A DNA stretch of 35,660 nt. Source: Leidyana gryllorum EB-2025a (lineage: Eukaryota > Apicomplexa). Each line of letters opens with the position of its first letter. Within the stretch, counting starts at the first letter, position 1. The translations under genes were made by a program, and so were the position numbers. The notes beneath the pieces are model-generated. The model had not been told where the DNA came from. It saw only the letters and a list, made by a program, of their open reading frames with translations, and ran no database searches. Positions 6,472 to 13,974 of the stretch are shown piece by piece. The stretch covers positions 1-35,660 of the forward strand of contig JBLWGC010000147.1 in NCBI GenBank assembly GCA_048772705.1. The letters are read 5' to 3'.

Positions 6472-6542
6472 GCATCTGTGGTCTAGTGGTAGAATGTGTC
6501 GTTGCCACCGAGACGACCCAGGTTCGATTCTCGGCAGACGCA
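6472..6542 (+). tRNA. tRNA-Gly(GCC)
   Basis: 71 nt, loop TTGCCAC gives GCC. One mismatch in the anticodon stem (TGTCG/CGAGA) and one in the T-stem. Same variant at 16312. Confidence 0.85.
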
Positions 6543-6615
6543 GGAGGCACGCCTCAATCAGCCGTGGCAGATTGACAGAGACGCTGACAAGCTTCGGCAC
6601 GAGGCCCGACCAGGG

Positions 6616-6665
6616 GGCTGTTTGGTCTGCAGGTATGATTTTTCCTCGCTTGGAAGAACATTGCA
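6616..6665 (+). pseudogene. tRNA-Pro 5' relic
   Basis: The Pro acceptor and D-arm are recognisable. The anticodon arm shrinks to TTTCCTCGCTTGGAAG and the T-arm is missing. It runs into an Asn relic; the same joint is at 16688-16741. Confidence 0.7.
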
Positions 6666-6669
6666 ACTG

Positions 6670-6742
6670 GGTCTTGTAGCTCAGTCGGCAAAGCGTGTAG
6701 CTGTTTACCACAAAGTCGCAGTTTCGAAGCCTAGCAGTGCCG
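6670..6742 (+). pseudogene. tRNA-Asn(GUU) pseudogene
   Basis: D-arm and loop CTGTTTA recall Asn. The T-arm has lost TTCGAAA and the 3' acceptor no longer pairs. Confidence 0.65.
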
Positions 6743-6812
6743 GGAGCTGCGATATGCGACGCTCTGTTAGAGGTCTCTGTATTTAACTACCGGCAGGTCG
6801 CCCTACTGAGTT

Positions 6813-6885
6813 TGGACGACCTGGGTATCGATCCCAGTACCTCTCGCATGCAAAGCGAGCGCTCTACCATCTGAGCTAGCCGCCC
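6813..6885 (-). tRNA. tRNA-Ala(UGC)
   Basis: 73 nt. Stem CTCGC/GCGAG around TTTGCAT, acceptor GGGCGGC/GTCGTCC with G:U pairs, T-loop ATCGATA as in all Ala copies here. Second copy at 31412. Confidence 0.93.
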
Positions 6886-6944
6886 ATCCGCTCTACATGG
6901 AAAACCTTCTGCATCCAGTGGCTGACCGAGGCCGATACAACGGC

Positions 6945-7024
6945 TGACAAGAGTGGGATTCGAACCCACGCCCTTTCGGACTGCGGCCTTAACACAGCGC
7001 CTTAGACCACTCGGCCATCTTGCC
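6945..7024 (-). tRNA. tRNA-Leu(AAG)
   Basis: 80-nt class II tRNA, identical in plan to Leu(CAG) but with loop TTAAGGC. The only complete Leu(AAG); the other is a chimera at 16741. Confidence 0.94.
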
Positions 7025-7118
7025 GAAGTGTTCTTGGCTCGCCACTTTACACGTTTTCTGTCCGTGAAGTCTCGAGAAGGAGGACTTTTGGGGTTGAAGG
7101 CCGGAGTATCCACGAGCG

Positions 7119-7190
7119 TCCGAGATAGTATAGTGCTTAGTATTTCCGCCTCTCACTCGGAAGACCCGGGTTCGATTCCCGGTCTCGGAG
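7119..7190 (+). tRNA. tRNA-Asp body with CUC (Glu) anticodon
   Basis: 72 nt with perfect Asp acceptor and T-arm. The loop CTCTCAC replaces CTGTCAC, giving the Glu anticodon CUC; the top anticodon-stem pair is C:T. No Glu body features. Confidence 0.83.
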
Positions 7191-7243
7191 ACACTTCGTT
7201 CTTCCGCTTTAGATTTCGTGGTGCTCACCTGACATGTTCGAGC

Positions 7244-7316
7244 TACAGCCACCGAGGATCGAACTCGGGACCTTCTGCGTGTTAAGCAGACGTCGTGACC
7301 ACTAGACCATGGCTGC
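7244..7316 (-). tRNA. tRNA-Val(AAC)
   Basis: 73 nt. Loop TTAACAC, all stems paired (G1:U72). T-loop TTCGATC. Confidence 0.94.
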
Positions 7317-7379
7317 AGTGAAGGTCCCGCAGACCAAGAGAAGTGGCGAGGTTTCACGAATAAGTGGAGACCAGTTTCG

Positions 7380-7451
7380 AGGTCGCGGCGGGAATCGAAG
7401 CTAGGTCGCGAGATTTAGAGTCTCCAGTGCTAACCACTACACCAAGTAACC
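7380..7451 (-). pseudogene. tRNA-Gln body with CUA (amber) anticodon
   Basis: Loop CTCTAAA in a well-paired stem GGAGA/TCTCG gives CUA, reading UAG. The acceptor GGTTACT has two mismatches to CGCGACC and the T-stem has lost pairs, so it is probably inactive. Confidence 0.75.
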
Positions 7452-7559
7452 GATCCAGTCCTTCCCAAAAAAGAGTTGATAGAGCCATCCGGACTAGCCC
7501 TCCTCAAGTGGGCACATGCAACACACATCTCTCTACTGACCTTTGAAATAATGTAACTG

Positions 7560-7631
7560 ACTCTTGTATCTTAGTCGGCAGAGTGTGTCATTGTGACATA
7601 CAAACTCGGAAATCCGGGATTTGAGGCAACC
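7560..7631 (+). pseudogene. tRNA-Asn relic
   Basis: TCTTGTA..TAGTCGGCAGAG is the Asn 5' half. Anticodon and T-arms are no longer pairable. It occupies the Asn position of the Asn-Gly relic-Ala module. Confidence 0.55.
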
Positions 7632-7729
7632 TTCACACATACTGCGATGCCCAGGTCTGTCCAATCGTTACAGGGCACAATTATCTCAGCTCGGGAAATG
7701 AATAGCGGCAGGTGCAGCCGTACGTACTT

Positions 7730-7802
7730 TGGACGACCTGGGCATCGATCCCAGTACCTCTCGCATGCTAAGCGAGCGCTCTACCATTTGAGCTAGTCGC
7801 CC
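7730..7802 (-). tRNA. tRNA-Ala(AGC)
   Basis: 73 nt. Acceptor GGGCGAC/GTCGTCC, stem CTCGC/GCGAG around TTAGCAT, T-stem CTGGG/CCCAG. Fully paired. Confidence 0.95.
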
Positions 7803-7890
7803 GTTGTGCGGACCCCATCGCATTTGTTGGTTCTCAACATAGGATGACCACCTTTTAAACTGTCTTCAGCGGGTTGCACGAATGAAAGGC

Positions 7891-7962
7891 GGCTGTTTGG
7901 TCTAGTGGTATGATTCTTCCGTTGGGTGGAAGAAGTCCGGGGTTCCATTCCCAAAACAGCCC
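7891..7962 (+). tRNA. tRNA-Pro(UGG), T-arm altered
   Basis: 72 nt. Loop GTTGGGT gives UGG. The T-loop reads TTCCATT and the T-stem end mispairs. The direct paralog at 9375 has CGG. Confidence 0.8.
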
Positions 7963-8038
7963 GCTTTGTTGTATCTTGACCCAACCTGCCTGGCAGCATG
8001 GTTCTGGGTTCGGGTGATTCCTCGGAGAAAGTCGGAGG

Positions 8039-8111
8039 GGGAGTGTAGCGCAGCCGCTAGCGCGTAGGTCTCATAATCCTGAAGTCGAGAGTTCGATCCT
8101 CTCCACTCTCG
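8039..8111 (+). tRNA. Elongator tRNA-Met(CAU)
   Basis: 73 nt. Acceptor GGGAGTG/CACTCTC, loop CTCATAA, T-arm GAGAG/CTCTC. Elongator type: GCGC D-stem and TTCGATC T-loop, unlike the initiator. Confidence 0.93.
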
Positions 8112-8155
8112 CGGTCGGAATCGAAACCGCCGACAAACTCATCATGCTACCATTT

Positions 8156-8223
8156 TGCAGTCGGGAATCGCACACAGGTTATCTCGATGGCACTGAGCGA
8201 CTCTTCCACTTGACCACAGATGC
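8156..8223 (-). pseudogene. tRNA-Gly(GCC) relic
   Basis: Gly 5' half with CAAGTGGAAG in the D-loop. Anticodon region is shifted and the T-arm reads GTGCGATT. This damaged lineage also appears at 9628, 19344 and 31998. Confidence 0.65.
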
Positions 8224-8289
8224 AGAACACAATCTTGTGAATCTTGTACGTGGTGACAGCCATTCCTCTTAAGCCTATCGATGCAACAA

Positions 8290-8361
8290 AGCCTTCTGCC
8301 GGAATCGAACCGGCGCCTTCTCGCTTACGAAGCGAACGCTCTGCCCCTAAGCTTCGAAGGC
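8290..8361 (-). tRNA. tRNA-Thr(CGU)
   Basis: 72 nt, loop TTCGTAA, T-arm perfect. The acceptor has one mismatch (GCCTTCG) and the base at position 8 is A. Confidence 0.87.
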
Positions 8362-8437
8362 AATGTAAGTTGGAGACAACGAAACGATGGCTACTGACGG
8401 AGATTAGTGGAGCACTTTGCTCGAGTACTTCAATGAC

Positions 8438-8510
8438 TTCCACTGCCGGGACTTGAACCCGGATCGTGCGGGTGAGAGCCGCATATCCTAGCCACTTAGA
8501 CTACAGTGGA
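8438..8510 (-). tRNA. tRNA-Glu(CUC)
   Basis: 73 nt, all stems perfect, loop CTCTCAC. Convergent with the Lys relic cassette that follows. Confidence 0.95.
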
Positions 8511-8605
8511 CAAGTGCTCGAGTTTAGGCTTCGGCCGGCCGAACCGTCTCGGAAAGATTCCACCATCAATACGACTGGAATTTGTTACCAAGTCCGAGCT
8601 CTCTT

Positions 8606-8670
8606 GCCGCCCCAACTCCGTCGGTAGAGCGCAAGACTTTTGAAGGGAGAACCGCGGGTTCGGGCGGCGC
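8606..8670 (+). pseudogene. tRNA-Lys relic (Lys-Ser cassette)
   Basis: Lys 5' half to the loop CTTTTGA, then a collapsed 3' half. One of six related relics (11101, 15719, 17679, 19812, 27637), all next to Ser or Arg genes and all with the 3' acceptor replaced by GCGCGAGC-like sequence. Confidence 0.7.
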
Positions 8671-8739
8671 GAGCAGTCCTAGTAAAGCTCGCTGAATCGT
8701 ATGTGAAGCCACTGGCCGCAAAATGCCAAGTTCGACAGC

Positions 8740-8801
8740 GGCAACTTGCCCGAGTGGTTAAGGGGGTAGACTAGAAATCTACAGGGCCTGGGCCGGGCTG
8801 G
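8740..8801 (+). pseudogene. tRNA-Ser(AGA), 3' truncated
   Basis: Normal through the anticodon (CTAGAAA) and most of the variable arm. It stops within the T-arm and joins the flank of the next Glu gene. Confidence 0.8.
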
Positions 8802-8842
8802 CACTGTTGACGGGGACTACTGGAGCACTTCGCTCGAGCAGC

Positions 8843-8915
8843 TTCCACTGCCGGGACTTGAACCCGGATCATGCGGATGAGAGCCGCATATCCTAGCCAC
8901 TCAGACTAGAGTGGA
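8843..8915 (-). tRNA. tRNA-Glu(CUC)
   Basis: 73 nt, loop CTCTCAT, T-arm perfect. One mismatch at acceptor pair 7. Confidence 0.9.
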
Positions 8916-9021
8916 CAAATTCCACAGTTGAGGTCAACAAGATGTGGTCCGTCGGGTCAACCTACAAAGGGGTTGCAGTAGAAAGTGGAGGGTCCCTCTA
9001 CTAATCTGCAACATTGTAAGG

Positions 9022-9094
9022 CGTCTTGTGAGCTCAGTCGGCAGAGCGTGTGGCTTTTGATGACAAGCTCGCAGGTCCGGAACCTAGCACAACC
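9022..9094 (+). pseudogene. tRNA-Asn relic
   Basis: D-arm and start of the anticodon stem match Asn. An altered loop (TTTTGATGA) and decayed T-arm follow. Heads an Asn-Gly relic-Ala module. Confidence 0.6.
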
Positions 9095-9139
9095 GGCTTC
9101 AGAGGCACCCTAGACATTGACTGCGGTGCTCTCCCAATG

Positions 9140-9199
9140 GCACATGTGGTTCGCGACCCTTCAAAGATGACAACGATGGGTTTGAATCCGGCCACGTGC
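9140..9199 (+). pseudogene. tRNA-Gly(UCC)-derived relic with UCA loop
   Basis: Gly(UCC) ends flank a D-arm deletion. The loop CTTCAAA gives UCA in place of UCC. Same form at 15436, 23054 and 32481, so the broken copy itself was amplified. Confidence 0.65.
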
Positions 9200-9213
9200 A
9201 GCCGTACGTACTT

Positions 9214-9286
9214 TGGACGACCTGGCTATCGATCCCAGTACCTCTCGCATGCTAAGCGAGCGCTCTACCATTTGAGCTAGTCGCCC
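9214..9286 (-). tRNA. tRNA-Ala(AGC)
   Basis: 73 nt, loop TTAGCAT. One T-stem mismatch (G53:G61) separates it from the 7730 copy. Confidence 0.91.
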
Positions 9287-9374
9287 GTTGTGCGGACCCC
9301 ATCGCATTTGTTGGTTCTCAACATAGGATGACCACTTTTTAAACTGTCTTCAGCGGGTTGCACGAACGACAGGC

Positions 9375-9446
9375 GGCTGTTTGGTGTAGTGGTATGATAC
9401 TTGCGTCGGGTGGAAGAAGTCCTGGGTTCCATTCCCAAAACAGCCC
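9375..9446 (+). tRNA. tRNA-Pro(CGG), degenerate arms
   Basis: 72 nt. Loop GTCGGGT gives CGG. Anticodon stem CTTGC/GGAAG has a mismatch, and the T-loop reads TTCCATT as in the 7891 paralog. Confidence 0.78.
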
Positions 9447-9522
9447 GCTTTGTTGTATCTTGACCCAACCTGCCTGGCAGCATGGTTCTGGGTTCGGGTG
9501 ATTCCTCGGAGAAAGTCGGAGG

Positions 9523-9583
9523 GGGAGGGTAGCGCGTAGGTCTGATAATCCTAAAGTCGAGAGTTCGATCCTCTCCACTCCCA
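9523..9583 (+). pseudogene. Elongator tRNA-Met, D-arm deleted, GAU loop
   Basis: About 12 nt of the D-arm are gone relative to 8039. The loop CTGATAA changes CAU to GAU. The same deletion is in the 32112 copy, which keeps CAU. Confidence 0.8.
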
Positions 9584-9627
9584 CGGTCAGAATCGAAACC
9601 GCCGACAAACTCATCATGCTATCATTC

Positions 9628-9687
9628 TGCATCTGTCAGGAATCGCACCCGGGTTATCTCGATGGCAGCGAGCGACTCTTCCACTGG
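9628..9687 (-). pseudogene. tRNA-Gly(GCC) relic, 5' truncated
   Basis: Loop CTGCCAT and the GTGCGATT T-arm of the damaged Gly lineage. The acceptor 5' strand is absent. Confidence 0.65.
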
Positions 9688-9739
9688 TGAATCTTGTACG
9701 TGGTGACAGCCATTCCTCATAAGCTTATCGATGCATCAA

Positions 9740-9811
9740 AGCCTTCTGCCGGAATCGAACAGGCGACTTCTCGCTTACGAAGCGAACGCTCTGCCCCTAA
9801 GCTAAGAAGGC
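9740..9811 (-). tRNA. tRNA-Thr(CGU)
   Basis: 72 nt, loop TTCGTAA, acceptor perfect. One T-stem mismatch. Followed by the long conserved spacer also seen at 2132-2261. Confidence 0.91.
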
Positions 9812-9943
9812 AACTTAGCTGGAGAATCATGTGGCAGTTGTATCGACAAAAGTTAGCCGGGTGCCACGTGCACGGCGGGCTGTCCTGCGCGCATCGTGGG
9901 GGCATGCTGGGATGAAGTCGCAGGTTGTCCTGACTACAACGCC

Positions 9944-10023
9944 TGACAAGAGTGGGATTCGAACCCACGCCCTTTCGGACTGCGGCCTGAACACAGCGCC
10001 TTGGACCACTCGGCCATCTTGCC
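9944..10023 (-). tRNA. tRNA-Leu(CAG)
   Basis: 80-nt class II tRNA with every stem paired and loop TTCAGGC. T-loop TTCGAAT. Confidence 0.95.
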
Positions 10024-10117
10024 GAAATGTTGTTGGCTCGCCGCCCCACGCGTTTTCTATCCGTGGAATCTCAAAATGGAAGAACTTCTGGGGTTGGAGG
10101 CCGGCGTATGCACAGCG

Positions 10118-10188
10118 TCCGAGATAGTATAGCGGTTAGGATTTCCGCCTATCACGCGGAAGACCAGGGTCGATTCCAGGTCTCGGAG
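10118..10188 (+). tRNA. tRNA-Asp body with AUC anticodon
   Basis: 71 nt, acceptor perfect, stem TCCGC/GCGGA around CTATCAC. The T-arm is altered (CCAGGGTCGATT). AUC would still pair with Asp GAU. Confidence 0.78.
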
Positions 10189-10241
10189 CACAGTTCTTTT
10201 TTCCGCTTCAGATTTCGTGGTGCTCAGATAAAGTTTCGAGC

Positions 10242-10314
10242 TACAGCCACCGAGGATCGAACTCGGGACCTTCTGCGTGTGAAGCAGACGTCGTAACCAC
10301 TAGACCATGGCTGC
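10242..10314 (-). tRNA. tRNA-Val(CAC)
   Basis: 73 nt, loop TTCACAC, T-loop TTCGATC, all stems paired. Confidence 0.95.
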
Positions 10315-10408
10315 GCGGAGCTTTCGGACTGTGAAAGGGGCGTGTGTCTCTGGAAACAGGTATCTGATGAGGGGCGAAAACCACGGAATGCTATGAGGTC
10401 TGCACAGC

Positions 10409-10423
10409 GGGCGACTAGCTCAA
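10409..10423 (+). pseudogene. tRNA-Ala 5' fragment
   Basis: Exact 15-nt match to the Ala acceptor and D-arm start, then a jump to the upstream flank of Gly. The left flank is the usual Pro-to-Ala spacer, so this is a module junction. Confidence 0.6.
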
Positions 10424-10434
10424 CAAGATATTAT

Positions 10435-10505
10435 GCATCTGTGGTCTAGTGGTAGAATGTCTCGTTGCCATCGAGACGACCCGGGTTCGATTCCCGGCAG
10501 ATGCA
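10435..10505 (+). tRNA. tRNA-Gly(GCC)
   Basis: 71 nt, stem TCTCG/CGAGA around TTGCCAT, T-stem CCGGG/CCCGG. A TTTT run occurs about 15 nt downstream, one of few genes with a plausible Pol III terminator. Confidence 0.96.
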
Positions 10506-10581
10506 GAAGACACAGTTGGTTTTCCCACCATTCCAGCGATTCACGCTTGAGTTGGTGTCTGACCCCTCCGATCACATCGCA

Positions 10582-10664
10582 CGACAACTGCTGGATCTGC
10601 ACCAGCCCGGCCCAGGCCCTGTAGAGATCAAATCTTCTCCCCTTCCCCACTTGGGCAAGTTGGC
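10582..10664 (-). pseudogene. tRNA-Ser pseudogene (formal UGA loop)
   Basis: Acceptor is kept, but the D-loop, anticodon arm (TTTGATC) and T-loop (TGCAGAT) are changed. Related halves at 29321-29445 and 25121 share the changed T-loop. Confidence 0.7.
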
Positions 10665-10761
10665 AACTGTCGAACTTAGTAACAGATTCCATCCGTATTC
10701 GTCGTAGAATGTTGGGGCTTCTTCGGGTGGAGGGCAACTCTGTATCACAGATCCACTGCCT

Positions 10762-10830
10762 TGGTCACGCCCGGAACCGGGGACCTTGAGCTTATTAGGC
10801 TCACGCTCTAACCGACTGAGCTACGCGACC
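10762..10830 (-). pseudogene. tRNA-Ile(AAU), T-loop deletion
   Basis: Identical in plan to the 15861 gene with loop CTAATAA. About 5 nt of the T-loop are missing, which destroys the B box. Confidence 0.85.
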
Positions 10831-10949
10831 GCCTCCGACGACAGATGGCACCGATTCACTTACTTGATGCCTCTGCGTCGCCACTGCAATCCTTAGCATG
10901 TACTGCTGGTGTTTTGAGCCCAGCCGCCTACTCCGATGATCGCAGCACA

Positions 10950-11031
10950 CGACAACTGCTGGATTTGAACCAGCGCGGGCCCGGCCCAGTAGATTTCGAG
11001 TCTACCCCCTTAACCACTCGGGCAAGTTGCC
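10950..11031 (-). tRNA. tRNA-Ser(CGA)
   Basis: 82-nt class II tRNA, loop CTCGAAA in stem GTAGA/TCTAC, intact variable and T-arms. Confidence 0.95.
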
Positions 11032-11100
11032 AATCGCCGAACTCGGCATTCCGCAGACAGTGGCTTCACATACGGTTCAGCAAGCTTGACTCGGACCGCT

Positions 11101-11166
11101 CGCGCTGCCCGAACCCGCGGTCTCTCCATTGAAAGTCTTGCGCGCTACCGACGGAGCTGGCGCGGC
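11101..11166 (-). pseudogene. tRNA-Lys relic (Lys-Ser cassette)
   Basis: Loop CTTTCAA followed by TGGAGAG in place of the 3' stem. The 3' acceptor is replaced. Linked to Ser(CGA) by a conserved spacer. Confidence 0.68.
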
Positions 11167-11252
11167 AAGGAAGCTCGCCCTGTACCTGGGGAGGCCCAAG
11201 ATTCCACGATCAATACAAATGGAATTGGTTACTAAGTCCGAATCTGTATCAG

Positions 11253-11277
11253 AGATCCACTCACTTGATCACGCCGA
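11253..11277 (-). pseudogene. tRNA-Ile 3' fragment
   Basis: Short match to the Ile(AAU) 3' acceptor and its flank (CTTGATCACGCC). The same fragment is at 27790, and its flank is fused to Ser at 17568. Confidence 0.35.
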
Positions 11278-11341
11278 CATTCCATATCCATATTTTCCAA
11301 GACGGTACGGCTCTCGGCCAAAGCCCCAACTCAACCACTCG

Positions 11342-11414
11342 TCCACTGTAGTCTAAGTGGCTAGGATATGCGGCTTTCACCCGCACGATCCGGGTTCAAG
11401 TCCCGGCAGTGGAA
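11342..11414 (+). tRNA. tRNA-Glu(UUC)
   Basis: 73 nt, all stems perfect, loop CTTTCAC gives UUC. Followed by the standard Glu-Thr-iMet-Pro-Ala order. Confidence 0.95.
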
Positions 11415-11490
11415 ATCATTGGACCATTCGAGCAAAGTGCTCCAGTAACCTCCGTCAATAGTGACTGACTCGTGATCTTTGGCTTGCATT

Positions 11491-11562
11491 GCCTTCTTAG
11501 CTTAGGGGCAGAGCATTCGCTTAGTAAGCGAAAGGTCGCCGGTTCGATTCCGGCAGAAGGCT
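11491..11562 (+). tRNA. tRNA-Thr(AGU)
   Basis: 72 nt family reference copy: all stems perfect, loop TTAGTAA. Downstream there is only TTT, no run of four T. Confidence 0.96.
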
Positions 11563-11611
11563 TTGGTCACGACCCAATCAATTCTATAGCTGTTTCCCTC
11601 CTGCGCACACT

Positions 11612-11683
11612 TAGCAGTGCGTCGTTTCGATCGACGGACCTTTGGGTTATGAGCCCAACACTCTTCCACTGAGCTACACTGCT
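11612..11683 (-). tRNA. Initiator tRNA-Met(CAU)
   Basis: 72 nt. A1:U72, stem TTGGG/CCCAA with three G:C pairs next to loop CTCATAA, T-loop AUCGAAA: full initiator signature. Confidence 0.96.
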
Positions 11684-11816
11684 TAGTCTGCAACATGGAA
11701 GAAGGAGCTGGAATGCGATTCTTGAGATGTTAATTGCCTTGAGTGCCGAAGTGGCAACGAGGTGGCTCTGTTACTTCTAAAACTGCTTATCCCATCGGGT
11801 CAACCCACAACCAAGA

Positions 11817-11887
11817 GGGTTGTTCTGGGAATTGAACCCAGGACTCCTTCACCCTAAGGAAGGATCATACCACTAGACCAAACAGCC
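11817..11887 (-). tRNA. tRNA-Pro(AGG), slightly damaged
   Basis: 71 nt. Loop TTAGGGT. One base is missing on the 3' side of the anticodon stem, and the acceptor end has AACAACC. Confidence 0.8.
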
Positions 11888-11975
11888 GCCTGTCGGTCGT
11901 GCAACCCAGTGAGCACAGTCGCGAGAGTGGTCATACTATGTCGAGAACCAAGAAATGCGATGCGGTCTGCACAGC

Positions 11976-12048
11976 GGGCGACTAGCTCAAATGGTAGAGC
12001 GCTCGCTTAGCATGCGAGAGGTACTGGGATCGATGCCCAGGTCGTCCA
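11976..12048 (+). tRNA. tRNA-Ala(AGC)
   Basis: 73 nt, fully paired, loop TTAGCAT. No run of four T within 30 nt downstream. Confidence 0.95.
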
Positions 12049-12127
12049 AACTTCGTACGACGGCACCTGCCGGTATTGGTCGATACAACTGACACATGTA
12101 TTCTCCAGCTAAAGTACAAGAGCCAGT

Positions 12128-12190
12128 GCCTTCTTAGCTTACGGGCAGAGCGTTCGCTTCGTAAGCGAGAAGTCGCCGGTTCGATTCCGG
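12128..12190 (+). pseudogene. tRNA-Thr(CGU), acceptor lost
   Basis: Normal through the T-arm. The 9-nt 3' acceptor end is replaced by unrelated sequence leading to Val. Confidence 0.85.
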
Positions 12191-12212
12191 AGTGAATGAG
12201 TCGGAACTCCGC

Positions 12213-12285
12213 GCAGCCATGGTCTAGTGGTTACGACGTCTGCTTCACACGCAGAAGGTCCCGAGTTCGATCCTCGGTGGCTGTA
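12213..12285 (+). tRNA. tRNA-Val(CAC)
   Basis: 73 nt, fully paired, loop TTCACAC. Mirror partner of the damaged copy at 2586. Confidence 0.95.
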
Positions 12286-12338
12286 GCTCGCAACTTTATC
12301 TGAGCACCACGAAATCTGAAGCGGAAAAACGAACTGTG

Positions 12339-12409
12339 CTCCGAGACCGGGAATCGACCCTGGTCTTCCGCGTGATAGGCGGAAATACTAAGCGCTATAC
12401 TATCTCGGA
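12339..12409 (-). tRNA. tRNA-Asp body with AUC anticodon
   Basis: 71 nt with perfect acceptor and anticodon stem. Loop CTATCAC. T-arm one base short (CCAGGGTCGATT), as at 10118. Confidence 0.8.
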
Positions 12410-12477
12410 CGCTCTGGATACGCCGGCCTGCAACCCCAGAAGTTCTTCCATTTTGAGATTCCACGGATAGAAAAAGC

Positions 12478-12527
12478 GTGGAGCGGCGAGCCAACAACAT
12501 TTGTGGAGCGGCGAGCCAACAACATTT
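12478..12527. repeat. 25-bp tandem duplication
   Basis: Mirror copy of the doubling at 2343-2392, ending immediately before Leu(CAG). Confidence 0.85.
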
Positions 12528-12528
12528 C

Positions 12529-12608
12529 GGCAAGATGGCCGAGTGGTCCAAGGCGCTGTGTTCAGGCCGCAGTCCGAAAGGGCGTGGGTTCGAATCCCAC
12601 TCTTGTCA
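12529..12608 (+). tRNA. tRNA-Leu(CAG)
   Basis: 80 nt, all stems paired, loop TTCAGGC, T-loop TTCGAAT. Intact partner of 2262. Confidence 0.95.
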
Positions 12609-12738
12609 GCCGTTATAGTCAGAATAACTTGCGACTTCTTCCCAGCATGCCCGCACGATGGGCGGGACTGCCCGCCGTGCACGTAGCACCCGGCTAACTT
12701 TTGTCGATACAACTGACACATGATTCTCCAGATAAGTT

Positions 12739-12810
12739 GCCTTCTTAGCTTAGGGGCAGAGCGTTCGCTTCGTAAGCGAGAAGTCGCCGGTTCGATTCCG
12801 GCAGAAGGCT
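12739..12810 (+). tRNA. tRNA-Thr(CGU)
   Basis: 72 nt, all stems perfect, loop TTCGTAA. Confidence 0.96.
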
Positions 12811-12903
12811 TTCCTCACGCACTTAAGCTATTCTGACTGGTCTCTCAGTCTCGATAAGGATCTGAGAGGTTTGGAGGGGAATTGCAATGCACTTTAGATT
12901 GGT

Positions 12904-12975
12904 TGTCCGAGCCAGGAATCGAGCCTGGGTTTGCACGGCCACAACGTGCTGTCCTAACCACTAGACGACTCGGAC
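12904..12975 (-). tRNA. tRNA-His(GUG)
   Basis: 72 nt. Acceptor GTCCGAG/CTCGGAC perfect, loop TTGTGGC, T-stem CCAGG/CCTGG. Best His copy in the window. Confidence 0.95.
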
Positions 12976-13046
12976 AAATCTTTGAGCGAGGCTGTAGAGG
13001 TAGCGAAGCATCGATCAGGATGGGATGGAACAGCCACTCCTCAACT

Positions 13047-13124
13047 TCGGGTGGGACGGAATTGACTCGTGGAATATCTGATGCCACCACTACAGTCAGA
13101 TACGTTACCATCTCAGCACCCCGG
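13047..13124 (-). pseudogene. tRNA-Tyr relic
   Basis: Mirror of 1720. GUA core and intron-like segment kept, T-arm lacks its conserved loop. Confidence 0.7.
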
Positions 13125-13221
13125 GCCGTAAGAGTACTTCGGGGTGGCACACCGCAGCCAGAACGACATCGGCGGTCGCAACGGAAGCCATTAACACTCT
13201 GGAACTCAGAAGGAAAGTAAT

Positions 13222-13305
13222 GCACAGATGCCCGAGTGGTCTAAGGGGCCAGACTCAAGTTCTGGTAGGCGCAAGTCTGCATGGGTTCGAATCCCGTTCT
13301 GTGCA
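13222..13305 (+). tRNA. tRNA-Leu(CAA)
   Basis: 84 nt, intronless, loop CTCAAGT. One G:U in the T-stem. Confidence 0.94.
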
Positions 13306-13368
13306 ACGGCGATCATCCCCAAAAAAAGCTGGAAAAGGCCACAGTCGGTTGCATGCACCCGAGTATTC

Positions 13369-13438
13369 GGCTGTTGCTCTGCTGGTATGATCCTTCCTCA
13401 GAGTGGAAGGAGTCCTGGGTTCGATTCCAGAACAGCCC
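13369..13438 (+). pseudogene. tRNA-Pro relic
   Basis: Acceptor GGCTGTT/AACAGCC still pairs. D-arm altered (GCTCTGCTGG), loop TCAGAGT, one T-stem base missing. Confidence 0.75.
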
Positions 13439-13579
13439 TATTGGTCGTCGTTTGACTTGGCCGGACATGTTGCCCTCAGAATCAACACAGCCACCTCGTT
13501 AGCCCGCTTCGGTGGGGCAGTCAGGGCAACTAACATCTCGAAAATCACATTTCGGCTACCTCTTCCATGTTGCAGACTG

Positions 13580-13651
13580 AGCAGTGTAGCTCAGTGGAAG
13601 AGTGTTAGGCTCATAACGCAAAGGTCCGTCGATCGAAACGACGCACTGCTA
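13580..13651 (+). tRNA. Initiator tRNA-Met(CAU), stem variant
   Basis: 72 nt with initiator ends and T-loop. The anticodon stem TTAGG/CGCAA has two mismatches, as in mirror copy 1172. Confidence 0.85.
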
Positions 13652-13699
13652 AGTGTGCGCAGAAGGGAACAGTTGCAGGATAGATTGGCTCGTGAGCCA

Positions 13700-13770
13700 A
13701 GCCTGCTGCCCGAATCGAACCGGCGACCTTTCACTTACTAAGCGAATGCTCTACCCCAAGCTAAAAAGGC
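13700..13770 (-). tRNA. tRNA-Thr(AGU)
   Basis: 71 nt, loop TTAGTAA, short D-loop. One acceptor mismatch (GCCTTTT/AGCAGGC). Confidence 0.83.
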
Positions 13771-13901
13771 AATGTTGACTGGACATCACGCGTGAGGAGT
13801 CCCTATTGACGGAAGTTACTGAAGCACATTGTTCCACCACTCAACACTCCCACTGCTCCACCCACCGGCAAATAGGGTGTAACTAAGTTGAGAGCTTCCT
13901 T

Positions 13902-13974
13902 GCCGCCCTAGCTCAGTCGGTAGAGCGCAAGACTTTTAATCTTGCAGTCGCGGGTTCGAGGCCCGCGGACGGTG
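13902..13974 (+). tRNA. tRNA-Lys(UUU)
   Basis: 73 nt, loop CTTTTAA. One acceptor mismatch (GGACGGT) and T-loop TTCGAGG. Confidence 0.9.

Larger units (their letters stand above)
7730..8361. repeat. Ala-Pro-eMet-Gly-Thr module, direct copy at 9214-9811
   Basis: Five loci and spacers repeat with an offset of 1484 nt. Inverted relatives lie at 31861-32466 and, partially, at 19344-19668. The 9214 copy has lost the eMet D-arm and the Gly 5' end. Confidence 0.9.

Noticed and set aside
11253-11277. Separate full Ile gene
   Set aside because: Only the 3' acceptor-like word and flank are present; no anticodon or T-arm.
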